Assembly: GCF_004364245.1 (NCBI RefSeq)
Contig: NZ_SOAV01000009.1
Coordinates: forward strand, 124,001 to 188,000
Direction: 5' to 3'
Origin: Streptomyces sp. BK208
GTDB taxonomy: Bacteria; Actinomycetota; Actinomycetes; Streptomycetales; Streptomycetaceae
DNA: 64,000 nucleotides
The notes beneath the pieces are model-generated. The model ran no database searches. It saw only the letters and a program-made list of their open reading frames with translations, and was not told the origin of the DNA. This document shows positions 23,001-33,372 of this stretch, piece after piece (within the stretch, counting starts at the first letter, position 1; each line of letters starts with the position of its first letter). Made by a program: the position numbers and the translations under genes.

Positions 23001-25211
23001 TTGTCTCACGCACGCCCGCCCGGCCGCCGGTTCGCGGCCGCCGTCACCATCGTTCTCGCCGTGACCGCCGGTCTGACCGGCACGACCGGCCCGGCCGAGG
23101 CCGCACCCACGGCGCCGGCCGTGTCGACGGCCGTGTCGACGGTCCACCAGGCAGGGGCCGAGTCCGTCGCCGCGTTCCCGGTCGGCCACGCGATCGAGGG
23201 GGTGACCGAATCGGGCTACCTGACCAAGGGCCCCGCGACCTCGGCACTCTCGTGGGTCCGAGCGTCGGACGGAGCCGTGACCGCGCTGCCGGACGGCCCG
23301 TCCGTGTCACCCACCGGTGCGGGCGATCTGCTGGCGATGAACACCGGCTCCGAGGCCTGGCTCCAGGACGCGGCCGACGGCGGACAGCTCTTCAAGGTCC
23401 GGTTCAAGGAAGGCGGAGGCACCGGCGCCTACACGGGCGCCGCCGGGCGGGCGCTGTTCAGCACGGCGGCCAGGCCCGAGGGGGGCGTCGACCTGCGCAT
23501 GCACACCGAGGGCGACGTGACCTCGACGGTGATCGGTTTTCCCCGTGGCTTCCGGTCCTTCTCCGTCACCCCCGGTACGTCCGCACACGCTGTGCTCACC
23601 TACCGGGCCCTCACCGACACCGGCTCCTACGAAGACCGCTGGGCCCTGATCGATCTCGCCACCGGCACGATCACGGAAACCGGGAGGCGCGAGGACATCG
23701 GCACCGAAGGCGTCGCCGTCTCCCCGTCCCACGTCGCGTGGGTCGAGCACGGCACGACGGAGACCAGTGCGGTGGTCCGCACTCGCTCCACCGGAGAGAC
23801 GCGCCGGATCCCCTTGGGGGACCAGTGGACCGGCAACCTGAGGATCGGCCTCCAGGGCGACCACCTGATCTACGGCCTTCCCGGCGGCGCCATCGCCAAG
23901 GCCCCCAAGGCGCTGTTCGCCCTGACGGCCTACGACCTGACGACGGGCGCCAGGACCAAGCTCCTGGACCATGTCACCTCGACCGCGGTCTCGTCCGACG
24001 GTGTCTTCCACGCCCGCGGCGGCACCGTCGCCCAGGGCGAGGGGCTCTACCGCGTCGACGCGGGCACCGACGGCGGGGCGCCGAGCGCGTCCCTGGTCGC
24101 GAGCACGGGGGAGCCGACGAGCCTAACCCTGGTAGGCCACGACATCCCCGAGGTGATCGATCTCAGTCACGGCGGCGGACGGAGCCTGGCCTGGACCCTC
24201 TCCCGGAGCAACGCGAGCATCACGGCCAGCCTGCGCCACGTTCGCACCGGAAAGACGGAGACGCTCCAGTTCTACGGGCCCATGTCCGCGAACTTCACCA
24301 CGAGTTGGCACGGAACGCTGGACGACTCACAACTCACCGCGTACAACGGCGACTACGAGTGGGAGATGTCCGCGCGCCCGCTCAACGGCATCGGCCCGGC
24401 CCTGACCGCCTCCGGCACCTTCAAGGTCGTCAGGTCGCCCGTCGCTCCGCACGACTTCAACGACAACGGAACCCCCGACCTCCTGGCGCGGGACACCTCC
24501 GGCCGTATGTGGCGCTCGGACTCGCACGCCGCGAGCTACGAAGGAGAGAACGAGCTCGTCGGCGGTGGCTGGAACGCGTACGACCGCATCGAGGCGACCG
24601 GGGACGTCGGCGGTGCCGCGACGGGTGATCTGGTCGCCCGCGACACGAGCGGCGTGCTCTGGCTCTACCTCGGCAAGGGCGACGGCACCTTCGCCGCCCG
24701 CACCCGGATCGGCGGCGGCTGGGGGATCTACGACCAGATCGCGGCGGGCAGCGACCTCACCGGCGACGGCAGGGCCGACCTCCTGGCCACCGACAAGAAC
24801 GGCGTCCTGTGGCTCTACAGGAGCACCGGCGACTGGCGCTCCCCCTTCACCGCCCCCATCCGCGTCGGCGGCGGCTGGAACGTCTACGACCAGCTCACCG
24901 CGACCGGTGACATCGGCGGCGCCGCGAGCGGTGATCTGGTCGCCCGTGACAAGGCAGGCGTCCTCTGGCTCTACCTCGGCAAGGGCGACGGCACCTTCGC
25001 CACCCGCACCCGGATCGGCACCGGCTGGGACATCTACCGGTACACCGTCGGCATCGGCGACGCGGACCGTGACGGACGCCCCGACCTGTTCGCCTACACG
25101 GACTACGGCACGTACTACTACCCGGGCACAGGAGACTGGCGCTCCCCGTTCGGCACCCGGGAGAGCGGGAGCCTCCCGGTCACCGATCCGGTCCACACGG
25201 CAGTGCTCTGA
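23001..25211 (+). CDS. secreted protein with C-terminal FG-GAP/VCBS repeats
   Basis: A 736-aa exported protein. The start is taken as the TTG at 23001 because GGGGAGGA (22985-22992) sits 8 nt before it; the alternative GTG at 22971 has no ribosome site. Residues 1-34 form a signal peptide (RR at 9-10, hydrophobic core, PAEA cleavage site); the paired arginines could also suit Tat export. The middle (about 40-480) reads as beta-propeller-like blades. The last 240 residues hold FG-GAP repeats of the form LVARDTSGVLWLYLGKGDG. It is probably extracellular and perhaps adhesive or calcium-binding; the function is not established. It sits in what looks like an accessory insertion. Confidence 0.88.
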   Translation: MSHARPPGRRFAAAVTIVLAVTAGLTGTTGPAEAAPTAPAVSTAVSTVHQAGAESVAAFPVGHAIEGVTESGYLTKGPATSALSWVRASDGAVTALPDGPSVSPTGAGDLLAMNTGSEAWLQDAADGGQLFKVRFKEGGGTGAYTGAAGRALFSTAARPEGGVDLRMHTEGDVTSTVIGFPRGFRSFSVTPGTSAHAVLTYRALTDTGSYEDRWALIDLATGTITETGRREDIGTEGVAVSPSHVAWVEHGTTETSAVVRTRSTGETRRIPLGDQWTGNLRIGLQGDHLIYGLPGGAIAKAPKALFALTAYDLTTGARTKLLDHVTSTAVSSDGVFHARGGTVAQGEGLYRVDAGTDGGAPSASLVASTGEPTSLTLVGHDIPEVIDLSHGGGRSLAWTLSRSNASITASLRHVRTGKTETLQFYGPMSANFTTSWHGTLDDSQLTAYNGDYEWEMSARPLNGIGPALTASGTFKVVRSPVAPHDFNDNGTPDLLARDTSGRMWRSDSHAASYEGENELVGGGWNAYDRIEATGDVGGAATGDLVARDTSGVLWLYLGKGDGTFAARTRIGGGWGIYDQIAAGSDLTGDGRADLLATDKNGVLWLYRSTGDWRSPFTAPIRVGGGWNVYDQLTATGDIGGAASGDLVARDKAGVLWLYLGKGDGTFATRTRIGTGWDIYRYTVGIGDADRDGRPDLFAYTDYGTYYYPGTGDWRSPFGTRESGSLPVTDPVHTAVL
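24627..25021 (+). repeat. intragenic FG-GAP coding repeat, about 303-bp period
   Basis: The stretch from about 24627 to 24718 recurs at about 24930 to 25021 with only a few mismatches, e.g. GGCAAGGGCGACGGCACC in both. Near-identity at the DNA level is higher than needed to conserve protein, suggesting recent duplication or gene conversion. Confidence 0.65.
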
Positions 25212-25224
25212 CCGGCAGGCCCCG

Positions 25225-25258
25225 GCCCGGCCCGGCCCTCACCGTCCCCGGGCCGGGC
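25225..25258. terminator. bidirectional hairpin between convergent genes
   Basis: GCCCGGCCCGG at 25225-25235 pairs with CCGGGCCGGGC at 25248-25258 around 12 nt. It separates the FG-GAP gene and the Uma2 gene. Confidence 0.6.
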
Positions 25259-25837
25259 TCAGTCCGCCAGCTCCTTGAGGGGCTCGGTGTCGAGGGTGAT
25301 GTCGACGGGGGCGGGGAGGTGGACGGTCGCGCCGAAGGGCAGCCTCTCCTCGTGCTGGTAGCTGCCGTTCTTCGGTTGGTTGAACACGACGACGGAGCAG
25401 CTTTCCCGGTCGATGAGGAGGTAGACCGGGATCCCGGCAGCCGCGTACCCGTCGGGCTTGTCCACACGGTCCCGCCGCGCGGCATCCGCGTCCCACGAGG
25501 TGACTTCCACAGCCATCAGAGCGCCGTCGGGCGGTGACCACTCACCGTGCCCCTTGAAGGCACCCGGGGGAACCAGCACCCCGTCCGCTCGCGCCCGCCC
25601 GTTGCGGTACGCCTCCGTCTTGAGACCACGCTCCGCGTGCAGCCAGAGATCGGGGCGGTGCTGCATACAGAGCCTTTGCAGCCAAGCGACGATCTCACTG
25701 TGGTTGCCGTCCGGCATGGGCTTGACCGCGACCTTTCCCCTGATGAACTCCAGCCGCACCAGCTCTGGTGCACGGCGGTCGAGCTCCTCGAACTCCTCGA
25801 CGGACATATCGGGCCGGTGCTCGGTCCTGGGGGTCAT
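25259..25837 (-). CDS. Uma2-family (PD-(D/E)XK-like) endonuclease-fold protein
   Basis: A 192-aa member of the Uma2 (DUF820) family, a restriction-endonuclease-like fold common in Streptomyces and cyanobacteria and of uncertain function. Visible family residues are LVRLEFIRGKVAVKP near 26-40, the EVTSWDAD acidic cluster near 128-135 and DKPDGYAAAGIPVYLLID near 142-159 with the catalytic-type Lys. The ATG at 25837 is the last plausible start; the longer frame upstream runs antisense-like into the next gene. It stands alone and is not paired with an antitoxin-like gene. Confidence 0.87.
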   Translation of the reverse strand: MTPRTEHRPDMSVEEFEELDRRAPELVRLEFIRGKVAVKPMPDGNHSEIVAWLQRLCMQHRPDLWLHAERGLKTEAYRNGRARADGVLVPPGAFKGHGEWSPPDGALMAVEVTSWDADAARRDRVDKPDGYAAAGIPVYLLIDRESCSVVVFNQPKNGSYQHEERLPFGATVHLPAPVDITLDTEPLKELAD

Positions 25838-25887
25838 GGCGTCGCCTCCTCGACACCATGGTGCCCTGGCCGGCGCCTGCCGCACGC

Positions 25888-26877
25888 TCACAGCGCCCGC
25901 TCCGGCCCGGGCCGCAGGCCGGCCGCCGCGCGTACCTCGGCCGCGCGGCGGGGGACGTCCACGATCTCGTACACCGCGTCGGGGGCGGCCAGGAACGTGT
26001 CCGGCACGTAGCCGACGTCCAGCAGACCGGCCTCCTCGGCGGCCACGGCCGCCTTGAACTCGGCGTGGCAGTCGGGGCACATGCCGTCCTTGATCTCCAC
26101 CGTCCGCTCGTCCGCGTCGCAGTCCATGCAGGCCATGACCGCACGGGTCACGCGGGCCCGGCGCGGGGCGGCCTTCTGGCGGATCTTCGCCTTCTTCGGG
26201 GGCATCCTGTTCTCCAGTCGGTTGCGGGCGAGACCGCCCGGGTTGTTCACGGTCGCGGGAAGGCCGTCGGTCACCGCGCGGGTGATGTCCTGGGGCGTGG
26301 CGCCGCGGGTCAGCCATTCCTCGGCCAGGGCCGCGAGGGACCGGCAGTCGGCCTCGGACAGGCGCATTCGAGGTTCCGCCTCGCGGATCGCGGCGAGGGC
26401 GAGGTACGAGGTCCTGGCCTCCGGGTCCGCTCCGGCGTCGGAACGCGGCTCGGGCTCCGGCTCCGGTTCGGGCAGCTCGGGCTCGTCGGTGCGGGCCAGG
26501 CCGGGGCGGAGGTCACCGGGCACGATCCGGCCGCCCCGCCGCCGCGCGAACTCCGCCCACCACTGCGGTGACCTGCGGGTACGCGACCAGTACGTCCGCG
26601 TGACCCACCGCATGGTGTTGTCCTCGACGGTGAGGTGCTCCCTGATCCAGCGCAGGTGGCCGGCCTCGCTGATGCGGTTGAGGGACGTGCGGATCGCCTG
26701 CTGGCCGTAGCGCGGGTGCTCGGCCGCGAGCACCTTGTGGCCCATCGCCTGACCGTCGCCGAGGTGGTCGACGAAGACGGCGATCTCGGCCTCACGCGGG
26801 GACAGATGTGCGAAGTCCGGGTCGGCGTGCGGGTCTTCGTCGCCCGCAGGGCGTTTTCCGTAGCCCGGATTGGCCAT
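25888..26877 (-). CDS. winged-helix/zinc-ribbon hypothetical protein
   Basis: A 329-aa protein. Residues about 25-110 form a MarR-like helix-turn-helix (LSPREAEIAVFVDHLGDG, QQAIRTSLNRISEAGHLRW). A low-complexity Glu-Pro linker (PELPEPEPEPEP) follows. The C-terminal third has a helical region and a CxxC...CxxC zinc ribbon (ACMDCD and MCPDCH). It is probably DNA-binding. The start could be the ATG at 26877 (MANPGYGKR) or the in-frame ATG at 26928; neither has a clear Shine-Dalgarno. An inverted repeat at 27026-27050 lies upstream. I do not recognise a named family. Confidence 0.75.
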   Translation of the reverse strand: MANPGYGKRPAGDEDPHADPDFAHLSPREAEIAVFVDHLGDGQAMGHKVLAAEHPRYGQQAIRTSLNRISEAGHLRWIREHLTVEDNTMRWVTRTYWSRTRRSPQWWAEFARRRGGRIVPGDLRPGLARTDEPELPEPEPEPEPRSDAGADPEARTSYLALAAIREAEPRMRLSEADCRSLAALAEEWLTRGATPQDITRAVTDGLPATVNNPGGLARNRLENRMPPKKAKIRQKAAPRRARVTRAVMACMDCDADERTVEIKDGMCPDCHAEFKAAVAAEEAGLLDVGYVPDTFLAAPDAVYEIVDVPRRAAEVRAAAGLRPGPERAL

Positions 26878-27025
26878 GGGGTGGGACGGGGAGGGCAGGG
26901 CGGGACTAGGGTTGGCGTAAGCCACCATCGAAAGGCTCGATTCGATGCGTCGGTCAGGTCCCGGATTGGTGTTGGCGCACCGCCGGGGCCGACTCACTTG
27001 TCGGTCATATGCCGCGAACCTAGAG

Positions 27026-27050
27026 CGGCTTGACGCAGCGACGCAAGCCG
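27026..27050. promoter_or_regulatory. 7-bp-arm inverted repeat upstream of the HTH/zinc-ribbon gene
   Basis: CGGCTTG-N11-CAAGCCG, a perfect 7-bp-arm inverted repeat in the 285-bp gap between the HTH gene and the DUF397 gene. It could be an operator for the former or a terminator for the latter; no U-tract follows. Confidence 0.4.
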
Positions 27051-27162
27051 ATCACGGAACGTCACCCTAACGAGGTACGCCGCCTCAACTCACGTTCAGA
27101 CTTGGTTGGTTGGGTACTTCAACCAGATCGGAAAACCAAGGGAAGAGCTCGGATCCCGAGGC

Positions 27163-27348
27163 TCAAGCTCCGGGCTGAACTGCGGCGATGAACGCCGACC
27201 AGGCGGGAGCCGAGACTTGGAACCGGGGGCCCGTCGGGGCGGACTTGGAGTCGCGGATGTGTATCGCGCGGCAGCGCGCGACTTCTACACAGGCTCCGCC
27301 TTCGTTGTCGCTGTAGCTCGACCGGAACCACTTCAATTCGTCGCTCAC
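27163..27348 (-). CDS. DUF397-domain protein
   Basis: A 61-aa DUF397 protein, recognised by WFRSSYSDNEGGACVEVA near residues 7-24, IHIRDSK near 30-36 and the terminal FIAAVQ. In Streptomyces these are encoded beside XRE-type regulators (the WhiJ-like system) and are proposed to modulate them. The ATG overlaps the stop of the upstream XRE gene (ATGA), so the pair is coupled. A direct interaction is known for some relatives and inferred here. Confidence 0.92.
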   Translation of the reverse strand: MSDELKWFRSSYSDNEGGACVEVARCRAIHIRDSKSAPTGPRFQVSAPAWSAFIAAVQPGA

Positions 27349-28157
27349 GACTGATTCACCATCCGCTCGATGAAACGGGCGGTCTCGTCGGGATCGAGTG
27401 CCCGCGTGCGGATCATGCTTAGCCGCTCGGTGACGCGGCTGACAACACCCGCATCAGCCGAAAGTTCGCTGGCGAACGCGCCCTCCATGAAGGCGACCCG
27501 CTCGTGGTCCTGCCCCTCCACCAACACCATGGGGCCCATCAGCGCATCACTGAAAGCCTGCCCGAAGGGGAGAACCTGCAACGCGACGTTGCGCAGCCGG
27601 GACGCTTCCAGCAAGCGCTCCAACTGCTCTTCGTCCACCAACGGGCTGCGCAGCGCAGCCTCATACAGAACGAAGCTGAGCCCGACAGGGGGTTTCCGTT
27701 GGGTAAGAATCGCCTGTCGCTCCATCCGGGCCGCGACCCGCTCCTCCACCGTCTCCTCGTCGAGGGGCGGAATACGGTTGTCGATGAGTCCCTGCGCGTA
27801 AGTCTGTGTCTGTAACAGGCCCGGCACCAAAGAGACTTCGTACCACCACAGGCTCGTCGCCTCCCGCTCCCGCTCGATGAAGTCGACGGCCCGTGCGGAG
27901 TACCGCTCCCTGCGGACGTACTCCTTCGCCGCGCTCAGCATGCCCTGTGCGCCGCAGAGTTCGTCCGCGATGTCGAGGAGGCGGGGCGACGGCATCCGTA
28001 CGCCGCGCTCCATGGACGAGATGGTCTCCGGGGCGTAGTTGGCAGCGGTGGCCAGGGCCTCACGGCTGACGTTGGCCAGAGTGCGCCAGCGTTTGATCTG
28101 GTTGCCGCTGTAGCACCAGGCTGCGGGCGGCTGGGAGTTGTGACTGGGGTTCGGCAC
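27345..28157 (-). CDS. XRE-family regulator with DUF5753 domain (WhiJ-like)
   Basis: A 270-aa regulator with an N-terminal helix-turn-helix (about 18-75: RTLANVSREALATAANYAPETISSMERG) and a C-terminal DUF5753 ligand-type domain (about 95-265: EREATSLWWYEVSLVPGLLQTQTYA is the hallmark). The start is the GTG at 28157, preceded by GGAGGTG; earlier in-frame codons are rejected because they run through the intergenic space. It is coupled to the DUF397 gene. Such pairs occur in many copies per Streptomyces genome and influence development or antibiotic production; the target here is unknown. Confidence 0.93.
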   Translation of the reverse strand: MPNPSHNSQPPAAWCYSGNQIKRWRTLANVSREALATAANYAPETISSMERGVRMPSPRLLDIADELCGAQGMLSAAKEYVRRERYSARAVDFIEREREATSLWWYEVSLVPGLLQTQTYAQGLIDNRIPPLDEETVEERVAARMERQAILTQRKPPVGLSFVLYEAALRSPLVDEEQLERLLEASRLRNVALQVLPFGQAFSDALMGPMVLVEGQDHERVAFMEGAFASELSADAGVVSRVTERLSMIRTRALDPDETARFIERMVNQS

Positions 28158-28219
28158 GGCGCCCACCTCCGACTGCTCGTTGGCTACCGAGCGTAGGTGA
28201 GCGGGGCGGCTTGCGTGAC

Positions 28220-28879
28220 CTACTTCACCGGGCGCAGCCCCAGCGGGCCCGCGATCTCCCGCACCATGACGCGGCCCGCCTCGGACTCCAGGGCGTCGTC
28301 GCCGAGGTCCTGGTCGGTGTCGAGGCCGTCCAGCTCCTCCAGGGGCTGGTTCAGGCGGACGTGGGCCACGACCGACTGGAGCGCGCGCAGGGTCGCGGAG
28401 GCCGTGGAGCCCCAGTTGGAGAAGTAGGAGAACTGCCACCACCACAGGGCCTCGGTGGTGCGGCCGGCCTTGTAGTGGACCATGCCGTGGCGGAGGTCGG
28501 TGATGACGTCCGTGAGGTCGTCCGAGATACGGGCCGGGACCGGGGCCTTGCGCGGCTCGTAGGGGTCGAAGACCTCGGAGTACACGTCGATCGGGTCGAG
28601 GATGCGGGCCAGGTTCTCGCGGACCTCGTCCACGTCCAGCTCCGGTCCGGGGTCGGGCTCGTAGCGCTCGTCGGGGACGATGTCCTCGTGGGCTCCGAGG
28701 CGGCCCCCGGCCAGCATCAGCTGGGAGACCTCCAGGAGGAGGAAGGGGACGGCCGAGGCGGGCTCATCGCCCTTCGCGACCTCGGTGACGGCCACCAGGA
28801 AGCTCTCGATCTGGTCGGCGATCTGGACCGCGAAGTCGTCCGGGTTCTGGTTGGTCGCGTGCAGCGTGGCGTCAGACAT
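28220..28879 (-). CDS. DUF5063 protein, conserved beside recR
   Basis: A 219-aa acidic helical protein of the DUF5063 family. Visible conserved segments include ALWWWQFSYFSNWG near 149-162 and the C-terminal GRVMVREIAGPLGLRP. It begins 8 nt inside the 3' end of recR (ATG at 28879), so the two genes are translationally coupled. The arrangement recR-DUF5063 is, from memory, conserved in Streptomyces. No enzymatic motif is visible; a link to DNA repair is only by association. Confidence 0.9.
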   Translation of the reverse strand: MSDATLHATNQNPDDFAVQIADQIESFLVAVTEVAKGDEPASAVPFLLLEVSQLMLAGGRLGAHEDIVPDERYEPDPGPELDVDEVRENLARILDPIDVYSEVFDPYEPRKAPVPARISDDLTDVITDLRHGMVHYKAGRTTEALWWWQFSYFSNWGSTASATLRALQSVVAHVRLNQPLEELDGLDTDQDLGDDALESEAGRVMVREIAGPLGLRPVK

Positions 28880-29471
28880 CTAGGAGTCGTCTCCCCTCGA
28901 AGGCGCGGCCGAGGGTCACCTCGTCCGCGTACTCCAGGTCGCCGCCCACCGGGAGGCCGCTGGCCAGGCGGGTGACCTTGAGGCCCATGGGCTTGATCAT
29001 GCGGGCGAGGTACGTGGCCGTGGCCTCGCCCTCAAGATTCGGGTCCGTGGCCAGGATCAGTTCCGTGACCGTGCCGTCCGCCAGGCGGGCCAGCAGCTCA
29101 CGGATGCGGAGGTCGTCGGGGCCGACCCCGTCGATCGGGCTGATCGCGCCGCCGAGCACGTGGTAGCGGCCGCGGAACTCGCGGGTGCGCTCGATGGCGA
29201 CGACGTCCTTCGGCTCCTCCACCACGCAGATGACGGAGGGATCACGCCGGGCGTCGCGGCAGATGTTGCACTGCTCCTCCTGCGCGACGTTTCCGCAGGT
29301 CGCGCAGAAGCGGACCTTGGCCTTCACTTCCATGAGGGCCTGGGCGAGCCGCCGTACGTCGGTGGGCTCCGCCTGCAGGATGTGGAAGGCGATCCGCTGC
29401 GCGCTCTTGGGACCGACGCCGGGCAGCCGCCCGAGTTCGTCGATGAGGTCCTGGACCACGCCTTCGTACAA
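28872..29471 (-). CDS. recR: recombination mediator RecR
   Basis: A 199-aa RecR. It has an N-terminal helix-hairpin-helix (LGRLPGVGPKSAQRIAFH, 13-30), a zinc finger CATC...CNIC (about 57-72) and the Toprim domain with VVEEPKD. It works with RecF/RecO loading RecA at gaps. The start is a TTG at 29471 giving the conserved MYEGVVQDL; AGGAAGG lies about 11 nt upstream. It is followed by DUF5063 with an 8-nt overlap and preceded by the nucleoid protein YbaB 88 nt upstream, a widely conserved order. Confidence 0.97.
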   Translation of the reverse strand: MYEGVVQDLIDELGRLPGVGPKSAQRIAFHILQAEPTDVRRLAQALMEVKAKVRFCATCGNVAQEEQCNICRDARRDPSVICVVEEPKDVVAIERTREFRGRYHVLGGAISPIDGVGPDDLRIRELLARLADGTVTELILATDPNLEGEATATYLARMIKPMGLKVTRLASGLPVGGDLEYADEVTLGRAFEGRRLLDV

Positions 29472-29559
29472 CGGACTGCCGTCCTTCCTGAGGTTGCTGC
29501 ACTACGTACGGTAGATGGCTCGGGCCGGTCTGAGAAAGGCGAACCGGGAAAAGGCGTGC

Positions 29560-29907
29560 TCAGAAGGGCAGGCCGGGGATGCCGCTGCCGCCGCCGCCCA
29601 GTCCCTCGGCGAGCGGGCCGAGCTTCTGCTGCTGGAGGGTCTGCGCGTTCTCGTTGGCCGCCTGGACGGCCGCGAGGATCAGGTCGGCGAGGGTCTCGGT
29701 GTCCTCCGGGTCCACCGCCTTCGGGTCGATCTTCAGGCCGCGCAGCTCGCCGGAGCCGGTGACCGTGGCCTTCACGAGGCCGCCGCCCGACTGGCCGTCG
29801 ACCTCGGTCTGTGCCAGTTCCTCCTGGGCCTTCGCCAGGTCCTGCTGCATCTTCTGGGCCTGCTGGAGCAGCTGCTGCATGTTGGGCTGGCCACCACCGG
29901 GAATCAC
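29560..29907 (-). CDS. YbaB/EbfC nucleoid-associated protein
   Basis: A 115-aa YbaB/EbfC-family DNA-binding protein. The N-terminal coiled helix is rich in Gln (MQQLLQQAQKMQQDLAKAQEEL), then comes the beta core (GLVKATVTGSGELRGLKIDP) and the C-terminal helix. It forms dimers that bind DNA non-specifically. The GTG start has GGGAG upstream. It precedes recR, the common bacterial ybaB-recR arrangement. The Gly-rich C-terminal tail (GGGGSGIPGLPF) is typical for actinobacteria. Confidence 0.95.
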   Translation of the reverse strand: MIPGGGQPNMQQLLQQAQKMQQDLAKAQEELAQTEVDGQSGGGLVKATVTGSGELRGLKIDPKAVDPEDTETLADLILAAVQAANENAQTLQQQKLGPLAEGLGGGGSGIPGLPF

Positions 29908-30155
29908 GTTCAGCTCCCATCACGTCGGGTCACGACGGTTTTGCCGTTCGGCACGAGCCTACGTGGTCCGGGCGGCCCTCGCCCCAGCACTCTTTCGAGT
30001 GATGCCGCCGCAGCCCTATACCTGATCAACGCCCTCTTCCGGGCGGAAAAGCGGCGGAACCCGGCTCTTCGCCACCCATTGGGCGGTAGGAAGGTTCCGG
30101 CGCGTGAGGCCTCGCGGACGGCGAGCAGGTACGGCGAGCAGGTAGGGAGTGCCGG

Positions 30156-30914
30156 GTGGGTCAGCCGGAGATGCAGCCCGAGGGGCCGCCGCACTACGGG
30201 CGGGACGGCGAGGAGGCGGCCGGGCCGCGGCCGGGCGACCTGGCCGGGCGGCCGTTCCCGCTCGGGGACTGGGCCCTGCCCGCGGAGCGGCTGGACGAGC
30301 TGTACCGGTGGGTGGAGCGGGGCGCGCTGGACGCGGCGGCCTGGTACCTCGCGGACCGGGTGTGGAAGCGGCGCGGCGCCGTGCTGCTGCGGGCCGGGGC
30401 CGCGGCGGGCGCGGTCGCCGGGGCGGCGCTGCCGCTGCTCGATCTGTCCGGCGCGGTGGGCGGCGTCGCACGCTGGGGGTATCTGGCGCTGCTGTGGGCG
30501 GTGGCCTGCGTGGCGGGTGACCGGTATTTCGGGGTCACGTCCGGGTGGATGCGGGACGTGGCCACGGCGCAGGCGGTGCAGCGCCGGCTCCTGGCGCTCC
30601 AGTTCGACTGGGCGTCGGAGAGCGTGCGGGAGGTGCTGGGGCCGGCGGAGGGCACGGCGAGCGAGGCTGCGGAGCGGTGCCTGTCGGTGCTGCGGCGGTT
30701 CTCGGAGGACGTGTCGGAGCTGGTGCGGGCGGAGACGGCGGACTGGATGGTGAGCTTCCGCCCGGGACCGGCACGGCTGGGTCCGCCCGCCGGGACGGCG
30801 GACGGACCGCGCCCCGAGGGCGGGGGCGCGGGGGGCACCGGGCGCTTCGCGGTCCCGCCGCAGAACGGCTCCCGGCCGAACATGCCGCGCCAGCGCCCGC
30901 CGGAGCCGCGGTGA
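30156..30914 (+). CDS. SLATT-domain-like two-TM membrane protein
   Basis: A 252-aa protein with a helical N-terminal segment (LPAERLDELYRWVERGALDAAAWY, about 41-64), two predicted membrane helices (about 74-97 and 101-120), a C-terminal charged helical region and a Pro/Gly-rich tail. This is the SLATT topology. The GTG at 30156 has GGGAG upstream. It faces the Ser/Thr kinase gene tail to tail. Orthologues at this position are, from memory, conserved in Streptomyces, which argues for a housekeeping rather than an immune role. The function is unknown. Confidence 0.75.
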   Translation: MGQPEMQPEGPPHYGRDGEEAAGPRPGDLAGRPFPLGDWALPAERLDELYRWVERGALDAAAWYLADRVWKRRGAVLLRAGAAAGAVAGAALPLLDLSGAVGGVARWGYLALLWAVACVAGDRYFGVTSGWMRDVATAQAVQRRLLALQFDWASESVREVLGPAEGTASEAAERCLSVLRRFSEDVSELVRAETADWMVSFRPGPARLGPPAGTADGPRPEGGGAGGTGRFAVPPQNGSRPNMPRQRPPEPR

Positions 30915-30919
30915 CCTGC

Positions 30920-30945
30920 CCCCGGCGGGCGCGGCACCGGCCGGG

Positions 30946-30959
<14 letters not shown>
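30920..30959. terminator. possible hairpin between SLATT and kinase genes
   Basis: CCCCGGCGG (30920-30928) pairs with CCGCCGGGG (30951-30959); the right arm lies in the last codons of the kinase gene. Confidence 0.35.
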
Positions 30960-33159
<2,200 letters not shown>

Positions 33160-33359
33160 GCTGCGCCGCCTTCCCCCGAACGTGAGCAACAGAGTGAGGA
33201 TAGTGCGGGGGCGGGCCCGCGGAGCGCGGGCGATGTCCACGGTTCCGTAACGGAGCGCCTCCGCGCGCCGACCACGCGTCGCGGGCGCGTCGACAACCTG
33301 TCGTGGAAAGCTCCCGACCGCAGACAGGACGCCGATTCCGTTTCCGCATCGCGGACATC

Positions 33360-33365
33360 TACCCT
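33360..33365 (+). promoter_or_regulatory. -10 box for a leaderless aminotransferase transcript
   Basis: TACCCT, 7 nt, then the ATG at 33373, with no Shine-Dalgarno. Confidence 0.45.
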
Positions 33366-33372
33366 CGGCCGC

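Noticed and set aside
25259..25837. Uma2 protein as a toxin of a toxin-antitoxin pair
   Set aside because: No small partner gene overlaps or abuts it; Uma2 proteins are usually solitary.
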